Positions 57,591-64,000 of a DNA stretch of 64,000 bases are shown here, one piece after another. The first letter of the stretch is position 1; the number at the start of each line of letters is the position of its first letter. Source of the DNA: Zoogloea oleivorans (GTDB taxonomy: Bacteria; Pseudomonadota; Gammaproteobacteria; Burkholderiales; Rhodocyclaceae); contig NZ_SDKK01000001.1 of assembly GCF_008107625.1 (NCBI RefSeq), positions 307,857 through 371,856 of the forward strand, read 5' to 3'. Made by a program: the position numbers and the translations under genes. The notes under the pieces were generated by a model. It was not told the origin of the DNA. It saw only the letters and a list, made by a program, of their open reading frames with translations, and made no database searches.

Positions 57591-57668
57591 TCAGTGACGG
57601 GCTGGCCGTTCTTGGGCGGCAATTTCATGCCGTTGCACCAACTGTACTGGCAGGCGATCAATCGTCAC
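57591..57668 (-). pseudogene. Possible remnant of HEPN partner gene
   Basis: A 25-codon frame starting at GTG 57668, overlapping the nucleotidyltransferase stop. It begins VTIDRLPVQLVQ, loosely like the start of DUF86/HepT-type HEPN toxins, then stops in front of cas2-3. HEPN toxins are over 100 residues, so only a fragment could be here. This is a weak reading; it may be chance. Confidence 0.2.
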
Positions 57669-57955
57669 ACCGGCCTCGCTTCGGCCAGAACCTGCGCCCG
57701 GAATCGGGCCGGCAGATCAGCCGGTGTCAGCACATCCACCGGCACGCCCAGCAAGGCTTCCAGCTCGACCTGCAGGCCCCCCAGATCGAAGAGGGTGGTT
57801 TCCGACGACGGGTCGACCAGCAGATCAAGATCACTGTTGTCCTCGTCCGTCCCCCGCAATACCGAGCCGAATACTCTGGGATTGCTGACGTGGAAACGCA
57901 GCGCCGCCTCAAGGACGGCCCGGCTGTTCAGATGGAGGGCACGGGAAGGTTTCAT
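57665..57955 (-). CDS. MNT-type nucleotidyltransferase (antitoxin-like)
   Basis: A 96-residue minimal nucleotidyltransferase. The family signature is FGSVLRGTDEDNSDLDLLVD, with Gly30-Ser31 and the metal ligands D42 and D44. MNT proteins of this size are antitoxins that AMPylate HEPN (HepT) toxins. Here the gene is on the opposite strand inside the cas operon, between cas2-3 and csy1, and no full HEPN gene is adjacent. It may be a solitary antitoxin, a decayed module, or a cas-linked regulator. Active-site residues look intact, which argues against simple decay. Confidence 0.85.
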   Translation of the reverse strand: MKPSRALHLNSRAVLEAALRFHVSNPRVFGSVLRGTDEDNSDLDLLVDPSSETTLFDLGGLQVELEALLGVPVDVLTPADLPARFRAQVLAEARPV

Positions 57956-57975
57956 CGTTGGATCACGCAGCAGAA

Positions 57976-57997
57976 GCAAACACAGGTTTGCACAAAC
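57976..57997. promoter_or_regulatory. Overlapping palindromes between MNT gene and csy operon
   Basis: GCAAAC-ACAG-GTTTGC (57976-57991) overlaps GTTTG-CA-CAAAC (57986-57997). The pair lies 20 bp from the MNT start and upstream of the csy genes, a good place for an operator that controls both directions. Confidence 0.45.
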
Positions 57998-58022
57998 ACA
58001 CTTGATCAATGGGAGGATTGAA

Positions 58023-58091
58023 ATGCAACGCACTTCTCGCAAACGGGTACCGGTGCCCAGTTGGGCCGGTGGGGGAGGAGGCTCTCCATGA
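58023..58091 (+). CDS. 22-codon ORF translationally coupled to csy1
   Basis: A very short ORF with GGGAGG spaced 6 nt before its ATG. The product begins QRTSRKRVPVPSW and ends in a Gly-rich stretch, so it is basic. Its stop overlaps the csy1 ATG (ATGA), and the Gly codons include the csy1 ribosome-binding site. It may be a leader peptide that couples or regulates csy1 translation, or a real microprotein. Codons alone cannot prove expression. I know of no named type I-F gene here. Confidence 0.5.
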   Translation: MQRTSRKRVPVPSWAGGGGGSP

Positions 58092-59452
58092 GTCAGACCT
58101 CTGAAGATCGCCGCGGCGCCTTTCGCGCGGCCATTGAGCATTTTCTCCAGGAGCGCCTGGCGAGCAAGCTCGACAAACTCGCGGCCGACGACCCGAAACG
58201 CAGCGAGTTGCTGATGCAGTACGCCCCCGCAGCCTGGTTGGCGGATGCTGCGAGGCGCGTTGCGCAAATCCAGACCGTCACCCACTCCCTCAAACCCATT
58301 CACCCTGAAGCACGGGGAACCAATCTGTATTGTCCGCCGGCATCTCTGCCGAACCGTCTCGAGGTGGGCAGCCATGTGCTGGGTGCGGATTTTGCCGGCG
58401 ATGTGGTGGGCAATGCCGCGGCTCTGGATGTCTACAAGTTCCTTAAGGTGATCGTGGAAGAGCGGCCCCTGCTGGAATGGATGCAGCAGGACGATGCGGA
58501 TCTCCTTGCCGCGCTCTCCGACGATTCGGAAAAGGCGCAGGCGTGGGTGGAGGCATTCCGGAGTGTGACCCAGCCAGCCAGCGAGATCCCGGCTTCCCAC
58601 GGTTTGGCCAAGCAGCTCTATTGGCTGATTGGTGAGGATCCGGCAAACAACGGAGATTTCCATCTCCTGGCGCCCCTGTATGCCAGTTCGTTTGCCCACA
58701 CCGTGTTTCGTACGATCAACGAAGACCGCTTCAGCGAGCCCGCGAAAGCGGCACAAAAAGCCAAGTGGGAGCGCCGTGATCACGACGGTGTGAGCCGCGA
58801 GTATCCCAATCTGGCCGTCCAGAAGTTCGGAGGCACCAAGCCGCAGAACATCAGTCAGCTCAACAGCGAGCGGGGCGGCAGCAACTACCTGCTGGCTTCC
58901 CTCCCACCCCGCTGGAAAAGCCGTGAGGTCCAGACGCCTTGGTACGTCGACTCGGTGCTCTCCCGCTTCGGGCACAGCGAGGGGGTCTGGGCCTTGGTGC
59001 GCGAATTGCGCGATTTTCTGCTCTCGAACCCGCCTCCCACGATGGAAACCCGTGACCGGCGCGAGGACTTGATCGACAGCCTGATCGATGGTCTGGTCGA
59101 TTTCGCCCAGCGTTTCCAGGTCATGCTGCCTGCGGGATGGACCCATGACTCCCGCTGCCGTCTTCCCGAGGCCGAACGGCTGTGGCTCGACCCCGGCCGG
59201 GTGCTGGCGGATGCGGAGGACGACGCCGTTTTCTGCGGTAAGTGGCACCGGATGGACTGGCCCGCCGAGGTCGGGAGCCGTTTTGGAAACTGGCTCAACA
59301 AGCAGATGGGCCCGGATCTGCCGCTCGGCGACGTCGAAGCGCGTCAATGGCAGACCGAACTGCTCCTGCAGCAGGACTGGGCCCAGCGCCTGCACGAACT
59401 GCGCGGGCAACTCGACGCACCTCGCTACATTCCGACAAGGGAGGGCGTATGA
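58088..59452 (+). CDS. csy1: Type I-F Cascade subunit Csy1 (Cas8f)
   Basis: A 454-residue large subunit of the type I-F surveillance complex, which with Csy2 binds the crRNA 5' handle and reads the PAM. Blocks seen in the family include GTNLYCPPASLPNR, KFGGTKPQNISQLNSERGG and LLASLPPRWKSR. ATG 58088 has GGAGGAGG 6 nt upstream and is the family start. It overlaps csy2 by four bases. Confidence 0.95.
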   Translation: MSQTSEDRRGAFRAAIEHFLQERLASKLDKLAADDPKRSELLMQYAPAAWLADAARRVAQIQTVTHSLKPIHPEARGTNLYCPPASLPNRLEVGSHVLGADFAGDVVGNAAALDVYKFLKVIVEERPLLEWMQQDDADLLAALSDDSEKAQAWVEAFRSVTQPASEIPASHGLAKQLYWLIGEDPANNGDFHLLAPLYASSFAHTVFRTINEDRFSEPAKAAQKAKWERRDHDGVSREYPNLAVQKFGGTKPQNISQLNSERGGSNYLLASLPPRWKSREVQTPWYVDSVLSRFGHSEGVWALVRELRDFLLSNPPPTMETRDRREDLIDSLIDGLVDFAQRFQVMLPAGWTHDSRCRLPEAERLWLDPGRVLADAEDDAVFCGKWHRMDWPAEVGSRFGNWLNKQMGPDLPLGDVEARQWQTELLLQQDWAQRLHELRGQLDAPRYIPTREGV

Positions 59453-60435
59453 GCACGACCTTTCCCGAGAGCCAGGGCCTGCTGGTGCTGCCCCGTCTGC
59501 GCATCCAGAACGCCAACGCCATTTCCAGTCCGCTGACCCACGGCTTTCCGTCCATGACGGCCTTTCTCGGGCTGATGTGGGCACTCGAGCGCAAGCTCTG
59601 CGCGAACAGCATTGGCATGGCGTTCGACAGCGTGGGCGTGATCTGCCACGACTTTGACGAGCAGGTGACCGAGGGTGGCTACACCAAGGCATTCCGCCTC
59701 ACCCGCAATCCGGTGGACAAGGATGGCAGCACCGCCGCCATCGTGGAGGAAGGACGCATCCACCTGGACATCACCCTGGTGTTCGGGGTGACCAGCGAAA
59801 CGATTCTGGAGGAGGCCGAGGCGCGCCAGGCCCTTGCCGATACGGTCGCCGAAACGCTGGCTGGCATGCGGGTTGCAGGCGGCAGCATTGTGCCGACGCG
59901 TAGCGCCGATGTTCGTCAGGGGGCGGAGTTGATCCGCCTGGCAGAAGACCCCGCCGAGGTGCGCAAGCAGTTCCGGCGCCTGCGCCGCCGTTGGTTGCCC
60001 GGCTTCGCGCTGGTCTGCCGCGACGACTTGCTTGCCCAGCGCGTGAATAGCTTGCAGACCACTGCGCCGACGGCTACTGCGCTTGACGCACTGCTAGACC
60101 TGTCCCGCATCAACTGGAGGCCGGAGCCTGGCGCGCCGCCCGACACCGAGCGAAAAAACGTCGAGTGGAAGCCCGAACCCAGGGAAGGCTGGATCGTGCC
60201 CATCCCCGTGGGCTATGGCGCGCTCTCCGGCGTCCACCCCGCCGGCAGCGTGAAGAACGCCCGTGATTCACGCACCGATTTTCGCTTTGTTGAAAGTCTT
60301 TATTCCATCGGCCAGTGGATCAGTCCGCATCGGCTCGGCAGCCTCCGCGAGCTGCTTTGGTATGGCCATAGCGATATCGATGGCGGCGTATACCGCTGCC
60401 GGAACGACTTTGCCGCCACGGCCCAACATTCCTGA
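59449..60435 (+). CDS. csy2: Type I-F Cascade subunit Csy2 (Cas5f)
   Basis: A 328-residue Cas5-type subunit that pairs with Csy1 at the crRNA 5' handle. It starts with LLVLPRLRIQNANAISSP and THGFPSMTAFLGLMWAL, both hallmark blocks, and RLRRRWLPGFALVCRDD follows later. ATGA overlap with csy1 shows coupled translation. csy3 follows after 25 bp with its own ribosome-binding site. Confidence 0.95.
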   Translation: MSTTFPESQGLLVLPRLRIQNANAISSPLTHGFPSMTAFLGLMWALERKLCANSIGMAFDSVGVICHDFDEQVTEGGYTKAFRLTRNPVDKDGSTAAIVEEGRIHLDITLVFGVTSETILEEAEARQALADTVAETLAGMRVAGGSIVPTRSADVRQGAELIRLAEDPAEVRKQFRRLRRRWLPGFALVCRDDLLAQRVNSLQTTAPTATALDALLDLSRINWRPEPGAPPDTERKNVEWKPEPREGWIVPIPVGYGALSGVHPAGSVKNARDSRTDFRFVESLYSIGQWISPHRLGSLRELLWYGHSDIDGGVYRCRNDFAATAQHS

Positions 60436-60460
60436 ATTCCATCCTGAAAGGAAATAGATC

Positions 60461-61480
60461 ATGACGCTCAAGACAGCCTCCGTCCTCGCCTTCGAACGCA
60501 AGCTCGACCCCTCCGATGCCCTCTTCTTTGCCGGTACCTGGGACGGACGGAATGACAGCTCCGCCTGGCCGCCGGTGGAGATCAAGGTCAAATCGGTACG
60601 CGGCACCATCTCCAATCGCCTCAAAACCAAGGACCAAGACCCTGCCAAACTCGATGCTGCGATTGAGAACCCCAATCTGCAAAAAGTCGATGTGGCCGCG
60701 TTGCCCAGCCAGGCCGACACCCTGAAAGTCGTTTTCACCTTGCGTGTTCTCTCGGGCACCGGGCAACCCTCCGCCTGCAACGACGCCGACTATCAAAAGA
60801 AGCTCATGGACACGGTGGGCGGCTACGTGGATACCAACGGCTTTGGTGAACTGGCCCGCCGCTATGCCTCCAACCTCGCTAACGGTCGCTTTCTGTGGCG
60901 CAACCGCGTCGGTGCCGAAACGGTGGAAGTCCAGGTTGCCCATCTGGTTGGCGGGCAGGCCCGCAATACCTGGAGCTTTGAGGCACTGTCCTTCTCCCTG
61001 CGAGATTTTGCAGCGCCCCAGCAGGGCTCCGCTGCACTCGATGAGCTGGCGAAGTTGATCGCTGACGGACTGGCTGGGCAAGGTCACGTGCTCCTGCAGG
61101 TTACCGCCTATGTGCGTGTCGGTGCGGGGCAGGAGGTCTTTCCCTCCCAGGAGCTCATCCTCGACAAGGGGCGCAGCGACAAGAGCAAGACGCTTTATGC
61201 TGTGGATGGGACCGCAGGGCTCCATTCCCAAAAGGTCGGCAACGCCATCCGCACCATCGACACCTGGTACCCGGAAGTGGACGAGTTGGGCCCCATTGCC
61301 GTGGAGCCCTACGGCTCCGTGACCACCCGCGGCAAGGCCTATCGGCAGCCCCGCAAGAGCGACGATTTTTACTCCCTGCTCGACAACTGGATCATCAAGG
61401 ACAAGGTCCCGGCCACAGAACAACAGCACTTCGTCATCGCCACCCTGATCCGTGGCGGGGTCTTCGGCGAGGCGGGTTGA
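60461..61480 (+). CDS. csy3: Type I-F Cascade backbone Csy3 (Cas7f)
   Basis: A 339-residue protein that forms the six-copy backbone along the crRNA spacer. Family blocks include [19 protein letters not shown] near the start, [20 protein letters not shown], and [13 protein letters not shown] near the end. AAAGGA precedes the ATG, suggesting high translation as expected for the most abundant subunit. csy4 follows four bases after the stop. Confidence 0.96.
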   Translation: MTLKTASVLAFERKLDPSDALFFAGTWDGRNDSSAWPPVEIKVKSVRGTISNRLKTKDQDPAKLDAAIENPNLQKVDVAALPSQADTLKVVFTLRVLSGTGQPSACNDADYQKKLMDTVGGYVDTNGFGELARRYASNLANGRFLWRNRVGAETVEVQVAHLVGGQARNTWSFEALSFSLRDFAAPQQGSAALDELAKLIADGLAGQGHVLLQVTAYVRVGAGQEVFPSQELILDKGRSDKSKTLYAVDGTAGLHSQKVGNAIRTIDTWYPEVDELGPIAVEPYGSVTTRGKAYRQPRKSDDFYSLLDNWIIKDKVPATEQQHFVIATLIRGGVFGEAG

Positions 61481-61483
61481 GTC

Positions 61484-62047
61484 ATGGATCACTACCTGGA
61501 AATCCGCCTTCTTCCCGATCCGGAATTCCCCGCCACCACGCTGATGAATGCCCTGTTCAGCAAGTTTCACCGGGGCCTGGTCGGGCACGGGGAGGGCGCT
61601 ATCGGGGTGAGTTTTCCGGACGTCAAGGATGCTCATCGTGGCTTGGGGAATCGGCTGCGCCTGCACGGCAGCGCTGCCGACTTGCGTGACTTCATGGGGG
61701 CCAACTGGCTGACGGGCATGCGTGATCACGTTGCCATCGACGGCCCCGCTCCAGTGCCGGCCGGGGCGCGTCACCGCATTGTTCGGCGCGTGCAGGCCCA
61801 CAGCAATCCGGAGCGGGAGCGCCGCCGCCTCATCGCCAGGAAGGGCGTGTCTCCCGAAGAAGCCCAGATGGCCATTCCGGATAGCCGTGCCGAGCAGCTC
61901 GATCTGCCTTTCCTTTTGCTGAGCAGCCGGAGTACCGGACAGCAGTTCCGGCTCTTTGTCGAGCATCTGCCTATCGAGGACGAGTCCCGGCCGGGCACCT
62001 TTGGAAGCTACGGTCTTAGCCCGGCTACAACCATCCCCTGGTTCTGA
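61484..62047 (+). CDS. csy4: crRNA endonuclease Csy4 (Cas6f)
   Basis: A 187-residue repeat-specific endoribonuclease that cuts the array transcript after the repeat hairpin and stays bound to the crRNA 3' end. The catalytic His29 is in SKFHRGLV. The Arg-rich helix that reads the hairpin is seen at SNPERERRRLIARKG. The length equals P. aeruginosa Csy4. The hairpin (CTGCC/GGCAG) matches what this family recognises. It is the last cas gene, followed by a terminator. Confidence 0.96.
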   Translation: MDHYLEIRLLPDPEFPATTLMNALFSKFHRGLVGHGEGAIGVSFPDVKDAHRGLGNRLRLHGSAADLRDFMGANWLTGMRDHVAIDGPAPVPAGARHRIVRRVQAHSNPERERRRLIARKGVSPEEAQMAIPDSRAEQLDLPFLLLSSRSTGQQFRLFVEHLPIEDESRPGTFGSYGLSPATTIPWF

Positions 62048-62060
62048 CCCTTTTTTGATC

Positions 62061-62111
62061 GCCCCTGCAAAGGCCTTGATTTTCGGGGCTTTGGCAGGGG
62101 CTGCATTTTTT
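62061..62111 (+). terminator. Intrinsic terminator after csy4
   Basis: GCCCCTGC and GCAGGGGC form an 8-bp GC stem with further pairing inside (AAAG/CTTT) and a T-run at 62106-62111. It should separate cas transcription from array transcription. Confidence 0.78.
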
Positions 62112-62176
62112 GGGTGAAAGCGTTCAGAAGTTGATTTTCTCTTTAACAATCAGGAACTCAAGACTGGTAGGCTCTA
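62112..62176 (+). promoter_or_regulatory. CRISPR leader
   Basis: The 65 bases before the first repeat are AT-richer than the surroundings, as type I-F leaders are, and hold the array promoter and integration site. A near-consensus IHF-type site (TCA-GAAG-TTGATT) is at 62124-62136, and another (AAA-GGCC-TTGATT) at 62069-62081 lies in the terminator. IHF guides spacer insertion in type I-F. Exact promoter boxes are not assigned. Confidence 0.65.
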
Positions 62177-64000
62177 CGTCACTGCCGGACAGGCAGCTCA
62201 GAAACCAACAGCAGCAAGCTGATTGACAGCATCCTCCGTCACTGCCGGACAGGCAGCTCAGAAAGACGCCGCAATGGGCGCAGGCAAGGTCGTCAACGTC
62301 ACTGCCGGACAGGCAGCTCAGAAAACTTTCACCCGCATGCCGGCACGCAGCAACACCGTCACTGCCGGACAGGCAGCTCAGAAAATGGGGGCCACCAGTG
62401 CCATGGTCAGGTACCGGCGTCACTGCCGGACAGGCAGCTCAGAAAGTCACACTCACCACCGACCTGCTGCGCACTGACGTCACTGCCGGACAGGCAGCTC
62501 AGAAAGTCTCGGCACCCTTGGCTTGTGCAGCACCCGTTCGTCACTGCCGGACAGGCAGCTCAGAAAGAAGCAGAGGCAGCCTTTGCTGTGGCCAGCACCG
62601 TCACTGCCGGACAGGCAGCTCAGAAAGACCTGAAAACCCGCGCTGCAATGCTCTTTGACGTCACTGCCGGACAGGCAGCTCAGAAAATCAGGACCGTAGC
62701 AAAGCCTTCCTTGGCGCCCGTCACTGCCGGACAGGCAGCTCAGAAAACCTCCCTTCCTTGCTTTTTCAATGCGGGCGTCGTCACTGCCGGACAGGCAGCT
62801 CAGAAACCCGGCGCAAGTCAAGCTGATCGCCGTTGCTTCGTCACTGCCGGACAGGCAGCTCAGAAATACATCCACGAGTTGGAGAAGTTCAAGAAAGCCG
62901 TCACTGCCGGACAGGCAGCTCAGAAAGACTCGGGCGGCGCCTTGCGCAACGGCACCACCGTCACTGCCGGACAGGCAGCTCAGAAACTGTCGGCCCGGGC
63001 TGGCCTGATCCTCGACGACGTCACTGCCGGACAGGCAGCTCAGAAAAACGTGGTGCTCGGGTGGGTCTGATCTGAAACCGTCACTGCCGGACAGGCAGCT
63101 CAGAAATGGCTGTACGACCCCATCAAAACCATTGCGACGTCACTGCCGGACAGGCAGCTCAGAAAAGCCACGGTCGCTTGTTGTCGTCCCGCCACGACGT
63201 CACTGCCGGACAGGCAGCTCAGAAACGGGGGTGTTGGCAGCAACGTCGTTGAGGGCACGTCACTGCCGGACAGGCAGCTCAGAAAAATCAAAAAGAGGGT
63301 GGTTGTGGATGGGAGTGCGTCACTGCCGGACAGGCAGCTCAGAAACCGAGCTGGCCGCCGTGCGCCCGCTGTGGCGTCGTCACTGCCGGACAGGCAGCTC
63401 AGAAAGCACCGGTGGCACTTTCCCATGCCGAGAATGGCGTCACTGCCGGACAGGCAGCTCAGAAAAGCGTGCCCTCGCCGGTATTGAAGAAAAGTACCGT
63501 CACTGCCGGACAGGCAGCTCAGAAAGTGCGCAGCGCAAACAACACCTCCACCCGCGCCGTCACTGCCGGACAGGCAGCTCAGAAAAGCGCCGGGGCGAAT
63601 TTGCGCGGGACGGTACCCGTCACTGCCGGACAGGCAGCTCAGAAATTCGCTGCGAGTACGACAAGCGCAAGGGTGCCCGTCACTGCCGGACAGGCAGCTC
63701 AGAAATGCCCCACCTGGCGCAATGGGCACCATGGGCTCGTCACTGCCGGACAGGCAGCTCAGAAAGCATCGCGCAGGTCGCCTAGCCGTTTCTAACCCGT
63801 CACTGCCGGACAGGCAGCTCAGAAATACCCGCCCGAGAGCTTCGACCTGCTGCGCGGCGTCACTGCCGGACAGGCAGCTCAGAAAGTTCCCGGTGCCGCC
63901 TGATCATTACGATTGACCGTCACTGCCGGACAGGCAGCTCAGAAAGGCGGGAATCAGACGGGTCAGCGGCTTCCCCGCGCCACTGCCGGACAGGCAGCTC
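62177..64000 (+). CRISPR. Type I-F CRISPR array, 31 repeats, cut by window end
   Basis: Thirty complete 28-base repeats, identical by eye, begin CGTCACTGCC and end CTCAGAAA. A 31st at 63978 has T-to-C at position 3 and is truncated by the window. The hairpin CTGCC-GGACA-GGCAG is the Csy4 site; the 8-base handle CTCAGAAA is the type I-F form. There are 30 spacers: 27 of 32 bases, 2 of 33 (62385-62417 and 62506-62538) and 1 of 31 (63107-63137). The leader is at the left end, so the newest spacers are at 62205 onward. All spacers differ from each other by eye. Confidence 0.98.

Noticed and set aside
57592..57599. CAGTGACG, the reverse complement of the first 8 bases of the CRISPR repeat, near the cas2-3 end
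   Set aside because: The match stops after 8 bases and no hairpin follows; too short to be a repeat or a crRNA-like antitoxin gene.
57960..57979. Sequence GGATCACGCAGCAGAAG resembling the 3' half of the repeat (candidate CreA-like pseudo-repeat)
   Set aside because: Needs an insertion, a deletion and mismatches to align, and lacks the CTGCC arm of the Csy4 hairpin. Kept only as something to test with a covariance search.
62124..63916. ORFs with repeated VTAGQAAQK, RHCRTGSSE or FLSCLSGSD units in the array
   Set aside because: The 28+32-base period is a multiple of three, so repeats keep several frames open. They are translation artefacts of the CRISPR array, not proteins.

Overview
The window is about 64 kb of GC-rich bacterial chromosome. 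Gene content and order (surE-pcm-nlpD-rpoS, dapA-bamC, msrP/msrQ, GTP-dependent pckG beside maeB, EpsA-like regulator, PEP-CTERM protein) suggest a Betaproteobacterium, most likely of the Rhodocyclales. That placement is inferred from gene families; no rRNA or tRNA gene is present to test it.

Positions 1-31400 are mostly core genes: a lytic transglycosylase, an aminotransferase, divergent pckG and maeB, a patatin-like lipase, a PBP7-type peptidase, and an IclR regulator below a nucleoside-recognition membrane protein and LrgAB. Two tandem TRAP substrate-binding proteins without membrane subunits follow, then pmbA, darP-mogA, msrPQ, surE-pcm-nlpD-rpoS, arsC, a four-gene MoxR/DUF58/TgpA/MltB operon, a histone-deacetylase-like hydrolase and dapA-bamC.

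Positions 31400-43150 mix housekeeping genes (roxA, rlmD, BI-1 protein, CYTH protein) with more variable ones: a chemoreceptor, a ParA-like ATPase divergent from a small ribbon-helix-helix-like protein across a near-perfect palindrome, an Ala-rich repeat lipoprotein, and a secreted ExeM-type nuclease followed by a PEP-CTERM protein.

Positions 43373-53130 are one compact, overlapping operon for a type II secretion/type IV pilus-like machine. It has a pseudopilin, a platform protein, an ATPase, four small assembly proteins resembling PilM/N/O/P, a lipoprotein secretin with a cohesin-like tail and three more pilin-like proteins, and ends in a LuxR-type EpsA-like regulator.

Positions 53225-64000 are a complete type I-F CRISPR-Cas system: cas1, a cas2-cas3 fusion, csy1-4, a terminator and leader, and an array of 31 repeats that reaches the window end (the last repeat is cut). 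Cas1 and Cas2/3 handle adaptation and target degradation, Csy1-4 form the Cascade complex, and Csy4 cuts the repeat hairpin. The oddest part is the 520-bp gap between cas2-3 and csy1. It holds a reverse-strand MNT-type nucleotidyltransferase (antitoxin family) without an intact HEPN partner, a palindromic intergenic region, and a 22-codon ORF with a strong Shine-Dalgarno that overlaps csy1 by four bases.
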